This document shows positions 6,142 through 14,146 of a stretch of 36,597 nucleotides of DNA, in pieces. Each line of letters opens with the position of its first letter. Position 1 is the first letter of the stretch. This stretch comes from Wolbachia endosymbiont of Pentalonia nigronervosa (lineage in GTDB: Bacteria > Pseudomonadota > Alphaproteobacteria > Rickettsiales > Anaplasmataceae): positions 1 through 36,597 of the forward strand of contig NZ_JACVWV010000004.1 of NCBI RefSeq assembly GCF_014534705.1. Reading direction: 5' to 3'. The translations under genes were made by a program, and so were the position numbers. The notes beneath the pieces were generated by a model that had not been told where the DNA came from, searched no databases, and saw nothing but the letters and a program-made list of their open reading frames with translations.

Positions 6142-8340
6142 TTATCCTAACCATTTACTTAATCTACTTAGAAAACTAATTTTCTTCTCTTTTCTTGAGT
6201 TTATAACGTTCTCTAAGTCAGTATTTGTAAGATAAGTAATTATTGACTCACAGATATGTTCATTTAACACTTCCCAGGTCTCTTTCACTTGTCGACGTTC
6301 ATCAAATGTACCAAAACATCCCAATGGTTCGAGAGCTTTCTTCTCTAGACGCTTTCTCTCTATAATCTTATACTGGTCCTCTATCATTGAAGTGTATACA
6401 GGATAAGCCTTTTTATATCGACCTTCTTTCAATTTTTCATACAACTTATCATTGCATGCGTAGCTTGCTAGTTTAACTTTACCTGCTTGTAAAAATTCAT
6501 AAAATGATATACCAGTATTACCAATCGTCTGATTTCTCATCCTATACAGCTCATTTACTGTATCTTTCAAAAGCTGCTTTATATAACCTTCAGACAAGCC
6601 TATTGGAGCTCGACCATCACTATTCTTTAACGAAATATCTGCACCCGCTGCTAATAGAATTTTTATTACATCTACACAACCACACAAAACAGCATAATGT
6701 AAGGGAGTTCCATCATTACCTGTAGCATCAATCTCCGCACCTTTTGCTAATAAAGCCTTTACTAATTCTGTATTACCATTTTCAGCAGCTCGATGTAAAG
6801 AAGTATCTCCATATCTATCTACAGCATTAACATCTATGCTTTCTATTGCTAATAGAATCTTTCCTACTTTTGCACAGCCACTCCCGGCAGCCCAATGTAA
6901 AGCAGTACCTCCATGCCTACCATCTATTATATTAACATCTGCACCTGCTGCTAGTAGGGCCTTTACTACCTCCACATAATCATACGAAGCGGCCAGATGC
7001 AAAGCAGTACCTCCATATTTATCTACAGCATTAACATCTATACCTCTTGCTGCCAATAGAGTCTTTAGTACTTCTAAATAACCACTCCTAGCTGCCCAAT
7101 GTAAAGGAGTACCTCCATGTTCATTATCTACCATATTAATATCTATACCTCTTGCTAATAGAATCTCTATCACACCTACATCATTATCTTCAGCAGCCCA
7201 ATGTAAAAGAGTTCTTCCGTCAAAATCTGTAATATTAATATCTGCACCTGCTGCTAATAGAGCATCGATTACATCCGTATAACCACATAAAGCAGCCCAA
7301 TATAGAGGAGTATTGCCATAATCATCCATAGCATTAACATCTATATCTTCTTTTGCCAATAGAACCTTTAGTACTCCTATATGGCCACTTCCAGCAGCCC
7401 AATGTAAAGCAGTACCTCCATGTTCATTATCTACTATATTAACATCTATACCTCTTGCTAATAGAGCCTTTGCCATTTCTATATCATTATCTTCAACAGC
7501 CCAATGTAAAAGAGTTTTTCCATCAAAATCTGTAACATCAATATTTGCACCTGCTGCTAATAGAGCATCGATTATATCTGTATCACCACATAAAGCAGCC
7601 CAATATAACGGAGTTTTTCCACCACGATCTATAACACAAACCTCAGCACCTTTTGCTAATAAAACACTTATGATGTCTACATAACCAAATAAAGCAGAAT
7701 AATGTAAAGGTGTTGCTCCACCTTGATTTTTAGCATTAGCATTTGAACCGTTTTCCAATAGAACTGTTACCACATCCACATGGCCACTTTCAGTAGCGTA
7801 ATGTAAAGGGATTTTTTCATCTTCATCGTTAGCATTAACATCCGCACCACTTTTTAACAGAGCATCTACTATATCTACATAACCAAAAAAAGCAGCACAA
7901 TGCAAAGGTGTTGCTCCACCTTTACTTGTAATATTAGCATTTGAATTGTTTTTTAATAGAGCTTTTACTATATCCACATTGCCACTTTCAGCGGCACAAT
8001 ATAAAGGGCTTTTTTTATCTTCATCTTCAGCATTAGCATCTGCACCGTTTTCTAGCAGAACATTTACTACATTTTCTAGACCACAGTGAGCAGCAATATG
8101 CAATAATGTACATTCATAACCTATAGCATTCTTAACTTGTAATAAAAACACATTGTTGATATCAAATTTTTCTCCTTCCCACCTTTCATATATGTATGGG
8201 TGTGCTACTGCTAATTTCTCTTTTATTTTATCAATTATATTTAAATTTTGAGCAGAATTTGCTTCATCTGTATTAGATTTACTTAAATTAAGAGCAGAGT
8301 TTATTTCACCTAATATTGTTTTCCATTCTCCATAATGCAT
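6142..8340 (-). CDS. 732-residue ankyrin-repeat protein with distinct C-terminal domain (array member 6)
   Basis: The family head (1-76) carries an insertion of about 14 residues in which the NSALNL/NSAQNL stretch is doubled. Fifteen ankyrin repeats (77-576) and a short cap (577-593) follow. The C-terminal region (594-732) is not ankyrin, has no membrane helix, and differs from the other members; it is rich in Lys, Glu and Tyr and ends in a basic, hydrophobic stretch (FLSRLSKWLG). Repeats 6-8 and 9-11 are a duplicated three-repeat block of 101 residues. Repeats 2-3 and 4-5 look like an older two-repeat duplication. The ATG at 8340 has GAGAGGGAATT before it. Likely a large protein-binding scaffold; target unknown. 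Confidence 0.9.
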   Translation of the reverse strand: MHYGEWKTILGEINSALNLSKSNTDEANSAQNLNIIDKIKEKLAVAHPYIYERWEGEKFDINNVFLLQVKNAIGYECTLLHIAAHCGLENVVNVLLENGADANAEDEDKKSPLYCAAESGNVDIVKALLKNNSNANITSKGGATPLHCAAFFGYVDIVDALLKSGADVNANDEDEKIPLHYATESGHVDVVTVLLENGSNANAKNQGGATPLHYSALFGYVDIISVLLAKGAEVCVIDRGGKTPLYWAALCGDTDIIDALLAAGANIDVTDFDGKTLLHWAVEDNDIEMAKALLARGIDVNIVDNEHGGTALHWAAGSGHIGVLKVLLAKEDIDVNAMDDYGNTPLYWAALCGYTDVIDALLAAGADINITDFDGRTLLHWAAEDNDVGVIEILLARGIDINMVDNEHGGTPLHWAARSGYLEVLKTLLAARGIDVNAVDKYGGTALHLAASYDYVEVVKALLAAGADVNIIDGRHGGTALHWAAGSGCAKVGKILLAIESIDVNAVDRYGDTSLHRAAENGNTELVKALLAKGAEIDATGNDGTPLHYAVLCGCVDVIKILLAAGADISLKNSDGRAPIGLSEGYIKQLLKDTVNELYRMRNQTIGNTGISFYEFLQAGKVKLASYACNDKLYEKLKEGRYKKAYPVYTSMIEDQYKIIERKRLEKKALEPLGCFGTFDERRQVKETWEVLNEHICESIITYLTNTDLENVINSRKEKKISFLSRLSKWLG

Positions 8341-8370
8341 AATTCCCTCTCAATTAATACATATGTTAAA

Positions 8371-8399
8371 ATTATAATATTTGTGTTAAAAATTTTTGA
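8371..8399 (-). promoter_or_regulatory. Candidate promoter of array member 6
   Basis: On the minus strand TTCAAA (8394-8399) and TATAAT (8371-8376) are separated by 17 bases. The -10 is perfect and sits about 30 bases upstream of the ATG at 8340. It lies back to back with the collagen-gene promoter in the same 270-base gap. Confidence 0.5.
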
Positions 8400-8403
8400 A
8401 TCT

Positions 8404-8420
8404 CTAGGGCTCAAAACCTG
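8404..8420 (-). repeat. Orphan copy of the ankyrin-array 3' boundary sequence
   Basis: The sequence CTAGGGCTCAAAACCTG matches 15 of 17 bases of the boundary after array member 3 (2320-2336, where it still codes the last residues) and resembles those next to members 1 and 4. Here no ankyrin gene lies beyond it. The remaining part of this gap (8421-8553) shows no gene that I recognise. Confidence 0.55.
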
Positions 8421-8554
8421 AACTGCACTACACCCGCGCGAGCTTTAAAATTCTTTTCTCGCTAATCCAGCTAATTTTTAGAAATATTCGGTTACTTTTT
8501 TGTCTCATCTTGTGCAACATATGTCGGTAATTTGTATATAACTGTAAAAAATAA

Positions 8555-8583
8555 TTGACATCATATAGATCAGTTTATATAAA
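8555..8583 (+). promoter_or_regulatory. Sigma70-type promoter for the collagen-like array
   Basis: TTGACA (8555-8560, perfect -35) and TATAAA (8578-8583) are separated by 17 bases. The expected start of transcription is near 8590, about 20 bases before the ATG at 8611. It is the best promoter match I see in the window. Confidence 0.7.
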
Positions 8584-8610
8584 AATAACAATTCAAACAG
8601 GGGGGTGTGA

Positions 8611-10542
8611 ATGTTGACTAATTTTAACCGAGGAGATAATCTATGTATTAGTTGTGATAATCGCCAAGTTGTAGCTGTAAAAATAAGCGAAGAGGAAAGT
8701 ATTGACTTACCTTATACATCTTATGTCTTCGATCAGAATAACGATTTTTGCATATCTAGCGTTAGGTCTAACTTCAAATACAGCACATTGAGTGATTTAT
8801 CCCAAGGGTTGCAATTAAAACTAGAAGGTAATAATAAGTTAGCTTTGGTTAATAATACAGGTGAGTATTATTACGATTACTATGACAAAAGTGAAAACAT
8901 TTCTAAAATAAACACTTTTAGTTATATACCTAAACATTTAATAGATGATGATAATAATCAATATTACATTTATTCTTACACTTATACTCAAAAATATTCA
9001 AATGCTAGCCGCGTACCTCTAATAGAGGGTAGGGTAATATTAGATCCAAAAGATATAACGAGTAGTCAAGATATAAATCAGATTCTACAAGAACTTAAAG
9101 ATTCACCAAACAAAACGCTTGAGATATCTGTTGGAAGACAATTTTTAAGGACACCAAAAGGATCTTTACTGAGTACTTATAAAAACGCTAAAATATACTA
9201 CGATAATAAAAATATAGGGGCATTGAACAGTATAGCTGCTGTTTTTATGGATAACAGATTAACGTTCTTCTCTCACAATATTACTCTTAATCCAGAAAAT
9301 CAGCCTAATACTAGTTTTAATTTTATAAAACATTATAATCTTATAAAGATAGAAAAATTCAAAAAAAACTATGTTATATGCATACCCGCTAGTCAGAACC
9401 AATGCCTGATACTTTATGCTCTGACACCTAATCAACAATTTGGTATAGATGATCAAAATGCCACGCAAAGTTCTTTATATCCTTATTACTACCGCTTATA
9501 TGATTTAAAAACTGATTTAAAAATTGATTCAGATTATGAAGAATTAACACAAAACATTAAAGACTTAGGAGCGAAAATTGAGATTCTACAACAAAATATA
9601 ATATCAATCGCAGCAAAACCTGGGCCACATGGTCCTCCTGGTAGTCCAGGTAAAGATGGCATTAAAGGTGCACCAGGTAGTCCAGGTAAAGATGGTGCAC
9701 CAGGTAGTCCAGGGGTAACAGGTCCAAAGGGAGAAGATGGCATAGATGCTGAAGCTGCTAATCAGCTTGTAAATACAGTGAAGCAAGTAAAAGTTGAAAT
9801 TATCGATATTCAAAAAACAGTAGAGGCTAATAAAAATGCTGTTGAAAATGCTGCTAAAAAAGTTCAAAGCTCTGAATCCAAGGTTACAGTACTATCTCAA
9901 AAAACAGAAATTCTCACACAAAAGGCTGAAGATTTTAAGGATAGAGCAAGGCAATCACAAGATAATGTAGAGGCTCTCAAGAAGCAAGTAAAAGAGATGT
10001 TTTGTAAAACACAACCTACAGATCTAGTTTGCCCTGCACACAGTACAACAAGAAGTAAAAGATCTATTGAAAACTTTGACATTTCACCAATGACAAATGC
10101 AGCAAGTAGACCAACTTCACCTATATCTCAAGCAATAACTTTCCTTACAGCAAAAATGGACTATGCATCAGGTGTTGTGAAAAATTTTGAAGAGGTATTA
10201 GGAAACACTGCTTTACAATGCGGTATTTCAAGAAAGAACTTAGAGTATAATCCAGTAACACTACACTCAACTATTGTTGATAAGTCATTTAATGATAATG
10301 AGCTGTTGAAATTCTTGTGTTTGACTGCAAAAAAATCATGTCCTGAATGCAAACAAATTAACAAATTTTTAGCTGCTTTTAAAGATAGCATGCAAAGAAC
10401 ATTAGCAAATGATGTGCAGTCTCAAAAAAGTTTTTCTAATATTGAGGAAAATGAGCAACCAAGGAGTTTCATAACCTACATCACTGATCCAATCAACATA
10501 AGAGGAATTGGTCAGATGGTTGCTGGATATTTAAGGGGGTAA
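8611..10542 (+). CDS. Collagen-like protein 1
   Basis: 643 residues. An unrecognised N-terminal domain (about 1-310) ends in SLYPYYYRLYDL. A short coiled coil (about 316-335) leads into 14 unbroken Gly-X-Y triplets (338-379), then a heptad-rich coiled coil (about 380-465). The Cys-containing tail starts at FCKT and holds RSKR at 481-484 and SCPECK near the end. Bacterial collagen-like proteins form trimers, and the flanking coils fit that role. There is no signal peptide, so export (if any) would need a dedicated system; this is inference. The ATG follows a six-G ribosome binding site (8600-8605). The tail is shared with collagen-like protein 2; the head is mostly different. Confidence 0.9.
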   Translation: MLTNFNRGDNLCISCDNRQVVAVKISEEESIDLPYTSYVFDQNNDFCISSVRSNFKYSTLSDLSQGLQLKLEGNNKLALVNNTGEYYYDYYDKSENISKINTFSYIPKHLIDDDNNQYYIYSYTYTQKYSNASRVPLIEGRVILDPKDITSSQDINQILQELKDSPNKTLEISVGRQFLRTPKGSLLSTYKNAKIYYDNKNIGALNSIAAVFMDNRLTFFSHNITLNPENQPNTSFNFIKHYNLIKIEKFKKNYVICIPASQNQCLILYALTPNQQFGIDDQNATQSSLYPYYYRLYDLKTDLKIDSDYEELTQNIKDLGAKIEILQQNIISIAAKPGPHGPPGSPGKDGIKGAPGSPGKDGAPGSPGVTGPKGEDGIDAEAANQLVNTVKQVKVEIIDIQKTVEANKNAVENAAKKVQSSESKVTVLSQKTEILTQKAEDFKDRARQSQDNVEALKKQVKEMFCKTQPTDLVCPAHSTTRSKRSIENFDISPMTNAASRPTSPISQAITFLTAKMDYASGVVKNFEEVLGNTALQCGISRKNLEYNPVTLHSTIVDKSFNDNELLKFLCLTAKKSCPECKQINKFLAAFKDSMQRTLANDVQSQKSFSNIEENEQPRSFITYITDPINIRGIGQMVAGYLRG

Positions 10543-10681
10543 AAATACAAAAAGTATACATTTAAAATGTGTTTTTAATAGTGAGGAAAAAGTAGGCAAT
10601 AAGCAACCTATGAGTGATATCACTTCTCTAATGAGCATAAGTGAAATTAGTCAGACAGTTGCTTGATATTTAAGAGGGTAA
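10543..10681 (+). pseudogene. Relic of a further collagen-like gene (ends kept, middle lost)
   Basis: Right after the stop of collagen-like gene 1, bases 10543-10567 match the start of collagen-like gene 2, but the ATG is ATA and one base is inserted. From 10580 to 10681 the sequence reads as the last 33 codons of the family (Q-P-M-S-D-I-T-S-L, then Q-T-V-A-stop-Y-L-R-G); a TGA replaces the usual Gly codon. All of the head, collagen and coil in between is gone. The final codons still supply the GAGGG ribosome binding site for the next gene, which may explain why this piece survives. Confidence 0.8.
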
Positions 10682-10685
10682 AAAT

Positions 10686-12746
10686 ATGAAAAAATATACA
10701 TTTAAAGTAGACGTTAATAATGCTTCATCTTACGATAGACTGATTAAAATTCCTACTGCGTATTACAGGTTAGCAAGCAATGGCGAAGGCAAGGGAGACA
10801 CTCTTCATTCACACAACAATCATTCGATACCAATAGGTAATCGTAATAATCTAACATTAATATGGGATGCGTTCAGCAATAAAATGGTTTTATGTTATAA
10901 TAATGAAGCTCTAAAAATAGATGGGAACGACTTTACTATAGGGCAAGAAGATTTCATAGATAGCACTCACACTCAAGAGATTGTTACACAATTTAAATCG
11001 GAATTCGGAACAAAAAAGTTAGCTTCCATTTATCATATACCAAACTATAGAGATTATGGTATCAAAATTCCAGTTAATGATGATGTGAGTGTAGTACTAA
11101 ATTTCATTAATTTTTATAATGAAAACGATCCAGTGCTACAAAGTATCACAAACAAAACAAACGGTCTTTATTTTACAATAGAAGATAGCAGTCAAAATTA
11201 CTCTAGGAGTGCTTATATATCATATCAAGATGGAAGGATTTTTCGTGCATATGAGGACTCTCCATATCGATTTTCTTTATATCCTTACTACTATCGCTTA
11301 CATGATCTGGAAATTAAAGAAGAATTAGAAAAAAAAATTCAAAGTTTAGAAGAAAAACTTGATAAGGTACAAAAAATGCCTGGTCTTAAAGGTGACAAAG
11401 GTGAGCTAGGTCTACCAGGTAATAAAGGTCAAGATGGTCCTAAAGGTGCGTCGGGAGAAAGAGGTGAGAAAGGGAATATAGGCGATAGAGGTGAAGGTCC
11501 TAGGGGTTCAGACGGCCCTAAAGGTGCGTCAGGAGAAAAAGGGGATAAAAGCTCTACAGGTGAACGAGGCCCTATAGGTAATCAAGGTATACAAGGTCCT
11601 CAAGGTTTTAATGGTACACGAGGTGATCCAGGTCCTAGAGGTATCGAGGGTCCTAGAGGTGAGAAAGGGAACCCAGGTGATACAGGCCCACAAGGTCTGA
11701 TAGGTAATCAAGGTTTACAAGGTCCTCAAGGTTTTAATGGTACACAAGGTATTTCTGGTCCTAGAGGTGACGTTGGTTTAAGAGGTGAAAAAGGTGAGCC
11801 AGGTAATAGAGGTGATGTTGGTATTAGAGGTGATGTTGGTATTAAAGGCGCACCAGGAGATAAAGGTCCAAAGGGAGAAGATGGAATAGGTTTTGACGTT
11901 GCTAATCAGTTTATGAACACAATGAATCAAACAAATCTTGAAATCAGCAACATTCAAAAAGTAGTAGAGATTAATAAAAATACTGTTGAAAGTGCTGTTA
12001 AAAAAGTTCAAAGCTCTGAATCCAGGGTCACACAACTACACGGACAAACAGAAGTTTTCGCAAAAAGGGCTGTAGAGTCTAGGGATATAGCAAGGCAATC
12101 ACAAGGTACTGTAGAGGCTCTCAAGAGTCAAGTAAAAGATATGTTTTGTAAAACAAAACCTAAAGATGAAGTTTGCTCTGCACACAGTACAACAAGAAAT
12201 AAAAGAGCAATTGAAAATTTTTATATTCCACCAATGACAAATGCAGCAAGTGGACCAACTTCACTTATATCTCAAGCAATAACTTTCTTATACTCTTTTA
12301 TCGGAGAAGATAAATACAAAATAGAAAATACAATACAGGAGCTTAACCAAACAGCGAAAATAGTAGACACTGTAGATGTTGTGAAAGAATTTGAAAAGGT
12401 ATTAGGAGAAACTGCTTTAACATGCGGCATTTCAAGAAAAAGCTTAAGGTTTAATCCAATAGAATTACATTCAACTATTATAGATAAGTCATTTAATGAT
12501 GATGATGAGCTGTTGAAATTCTTGTGTTCAGTTGCAAAAGAATCATGTCCAAAATGCAAACAAAGTAAAATCTTTTTAGCTACTTTTGAAAAGAATATGC
12601 AAAAAACGCTAGTAAGTAATGAACAGCACCAAGAAAGTTTTTTTAATCTTGAGAAAAATGATCAACCAAGGAGTCTCATGACCGACATCACTTCTCTAAA
12701 AAATATAGGCGGAATTGGTCAGGCAGTTGCTGGATATTTAAGATAG
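10686..12746 (+). CDS. Collagen-like protein 2
   Basis: 686 residues. Head domain (1-195) with NGEGKGDTLHSHNN and ending SLYPYYYRLHDL (197-208), a coiled coil (209-230), then about 55 Gly-X-Y triplets (233-402) with two breaks: a missing residue at GDRGE-GPRG and an SST at GDK-SST-GER. A second coiled coil and a Cys-containing tail follow, with RNKR at 504-507 and SCPKCK near the end. The collagen part is almost four times as long as in protein 1 and holds a duplicated 42-residue block (GNQGxQGPQGFNGT, DNA at 11574 and 11700). The start follows GAGGG at 10674-10678. No signal peptide. Probably a trimeric fibrous protein; its location is not shown by the sequence. Confidence 0.9.
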   Translation: MKKYTFKVDVNNASSYDRLIKIPTAYYRLASNGEGKGDTLHSHNNHSIPIGNRNNLTLIWDAFSNKMVLCYNNEALKIDGNDFTIGQEDFIDSTHTQEIVTQFKSEFGTKKLASIYHIPNYRDYGIKIPVNDDVSVVLNFINFYNENDPVLQSITNKTNGLYFTIEDSSQNYSRSAYISYQDGRIFRAYEDSPYRFSLYPYYYRLHDLEIKEELEKKIQSLEEKLDKVQKMPGLKGDKGELGLPGNKGQDGPKGASGERGEKGNIGDRGEGPRGSDGPKGASGEKGDKSSTGERGPIGNQGIQGPQGFNGTRGDPGPRGIEGPRGEKGNPGDTGPQGLIGNQGLQGPQGFNGTQGISGPRGDVGLRGEKGEPGNRGDVGIRGDVGIKGAPGDKGPKGEDGIGFDVANQFMNTMNQTNLEISNIQKVVEINKNTVESAVKKVQSSESRVTQLHGQTEVFAKRAVESRDIARQSQGTVEALKSQVKDMFCKTKPKDEVCSAHSTTRNKRAIENFYIPPMTNAASGPTSLISQAITFLYSFIGEDKYKIENTIQELNQTAKIVDTVDVVKEFEKVLGETALTCGISRKSLRFNPIELHSTIIDKSFNDDDELLKFLCSVAKESCPKCKQSKIFLATFEKNMQKTLVSNEQHQESFFNLEKNDQPRSLMTDITSLKNIGGIGQAVAGYLR

Positions 12747-12747
12747 C

Positions 12748-14058
12748 ATGAAGGAATATACACTTAGGGTAGATAGTCATGATCTACCCTATAAGAAGCT
12801 GATTAAGCTTCCTACTACGTATTACAGGCTAACAAGCAATGGCGAAGGAAAGGGGTACACTATTCATTCACACAACAATCCGCCGGCAGTAGTTGATATT
12901 AACTTCTTAAAATTAAAGTGGGATCATGATATCAACAAAATAGTTCTATATTATAATGATTCAGCTTTAAAAATAGATGGAAAGGACTTTATTATAGAAC
13001 AAGAAGCTTTCATGAGTAATGATCAAAAGAGTATTGCAGCTCTTAAATCAGGAAAAGAAGCATTAGCTACACTTGGTTATATACAAAACAGTGAAATTTT
13101 TGCTTTTAATTTTTTCATTTCTGATAATGATGGCAGTGAGCTAGAGGGCACACTAAACCATGTCAAATTTTATGATGACAGTGACCCCTTGTTACAAAAC
13201 ATCACAAAAAAAACAGATGGTCTTTATTTTACACTACAAGATAGTGATGCAGATAATTCTAGAAATGTCTATCTGTCAGATAAAAATGGAAAGATCATTA
13301 CAGGATATGAGCACTACAAGTATCAATATAAACCAGGTATAGAAGAATTTGCAGTAATAGATAACCTGATTAAATCTGGCACTCACAATACACAGCAGAA
13401 TTTTGTTTTAGAACAAGGACAAGAGTTATCGGATGGTATCTATGAAGCAAAAATTGTCTTAAATGGTAAACATGTAGCTACTTTACCAGAAGTTGGCTAC
13501 CACATGCTTGATGATGTGATTGTTGTACGCAATCATATTACAAAAAATGAAGTCAAGATTCCTAGAGATTTTCATTATCTTAAAACTGTTAAGCCTGATA
13601 ATGACGATCACAAATTAGCATTTTGTAATTTTTTAGGCAACGAGTTTTTCGAGCATAAGAAGTACGACCCACAATATCATGGCATTTCAGATAAACATAA
13701 ATTTGTGAATTCCGGTAGCATAAAAAATACTCGTGATTTAAAACTTAATGAATATGCTCATTATACACCCAGATTTTTTGCTGCAGCAGGACCTGAATCA
13801 CAAAATTACGCTATTGATCTATTTGAGTTAGCTGAAAAGGGTAAGGGTGAAAAAGTAGGAACTCTAGCTGATGAATTCGGTTACTTTGAAAGCAATGGTC
13901 AACTTAAGTATCACAATTATCATGAAGAAAAAGAGCACGTTTATGATCCTTCTAAAGTAAATATAGAAATGGCACAGATGAAAAACATAAATAGCGAATT
14001 TTATCTTATGGAAGGTGATAACACCATAACCCTTCATACTATTCCCGAGTTATTTTAA
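12748..14058 (+). CDS. Collagen-array protein lacking collagen (shares head with protein 2)
   Basis: 436 residues, starting one base after the stop of collagen-like gene 2, so probably translated from the same message. Residues 1 to about 190 are a clear paralogue of the protein 2 head (YYRLTSNGEGKG, HSHNN, DGLYFTLQD). There is no Gly-X-Y part, coiled coil or Cys tail. Residues of about 205-280 (IYEAKIVLNGKH, then DD.I....HITKN) resemble residues 170-240 of collagen-like protein 1 (YKNAKIYYDNKN, then DNRL....HNITLN). The last 150 residues (GISDKHKF, YTPRFFAAAGPE, HEEKEHVYDP) are not recognised. It is therefore a mosaic of modules from its two neighbours. Function unknown. Confidence 0.85.
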   Translation: MKEYTLRVDSHDLPYKKLIKLPTTYYRLTSNGEGKGYTIHSHNNPPAVVDINFLKLKWDHDINKIVLYYNDSALKIDGKDFIIEQEAFMSNDQKSIAALKSGKEALATLGYIQNSEIFAFNFFISDNDGSELEGTLNHVKFYDDSDPLLQNITKKTDGLYFTLQDSDADNSRNVYLSDKNGKIITGYEHYKYQYKPGIEEFAVIDNLIKSGTHNTQQNFVLEQGQELSDGIYEAKIVLNGKHVATLPEVGYHMLDDVIVVRNHITKNEVKIPRDFHYLKTVKPDNDDHKLAFCNFLGNEFFEHKKYDPQYHGISDKHKFVNSGSIKNTRDLKLNEYAHYTPRFFAAAGPESQNYAIDLFELAEKGKGEKVGTLADEFGYFESNGQLKYHNYHEEKEHVYDPSKVNIEMAQMKNINSEFYLMEGDNTITLHTIPELF

Positions 14059-14111
14059 TAATACAGAGAAAATTATACTTGATACGGTATTTTAAAAGCA
14101 ATTGATATGAG

Positions 14112-14117
14112 TATAAT
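14112..14117 (+). promoter_or_regulatory. Candidate -10 box for the glutathione synthetase gene
   Basis: A perfect TATAAT lies 29 bases before the ATG at 14147. No good -35 is seen at 16-18 bases. AAAGGG at 14135-14140 is the ribosome binding site. Confidence 0.4.
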
Positions 14118-14146
14118 GTGTACTTCAACACATTAAAGGGATATAG

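Noticed and set aside
9604-9867. Minus-strand open frame with Trp/Thr-rich repeats opposite the collagen-like region
   Set aside because: The repeats are the complement of Gly-X-Y codons. The plus strand has the coherent protein, promoter and ribosome binding site.
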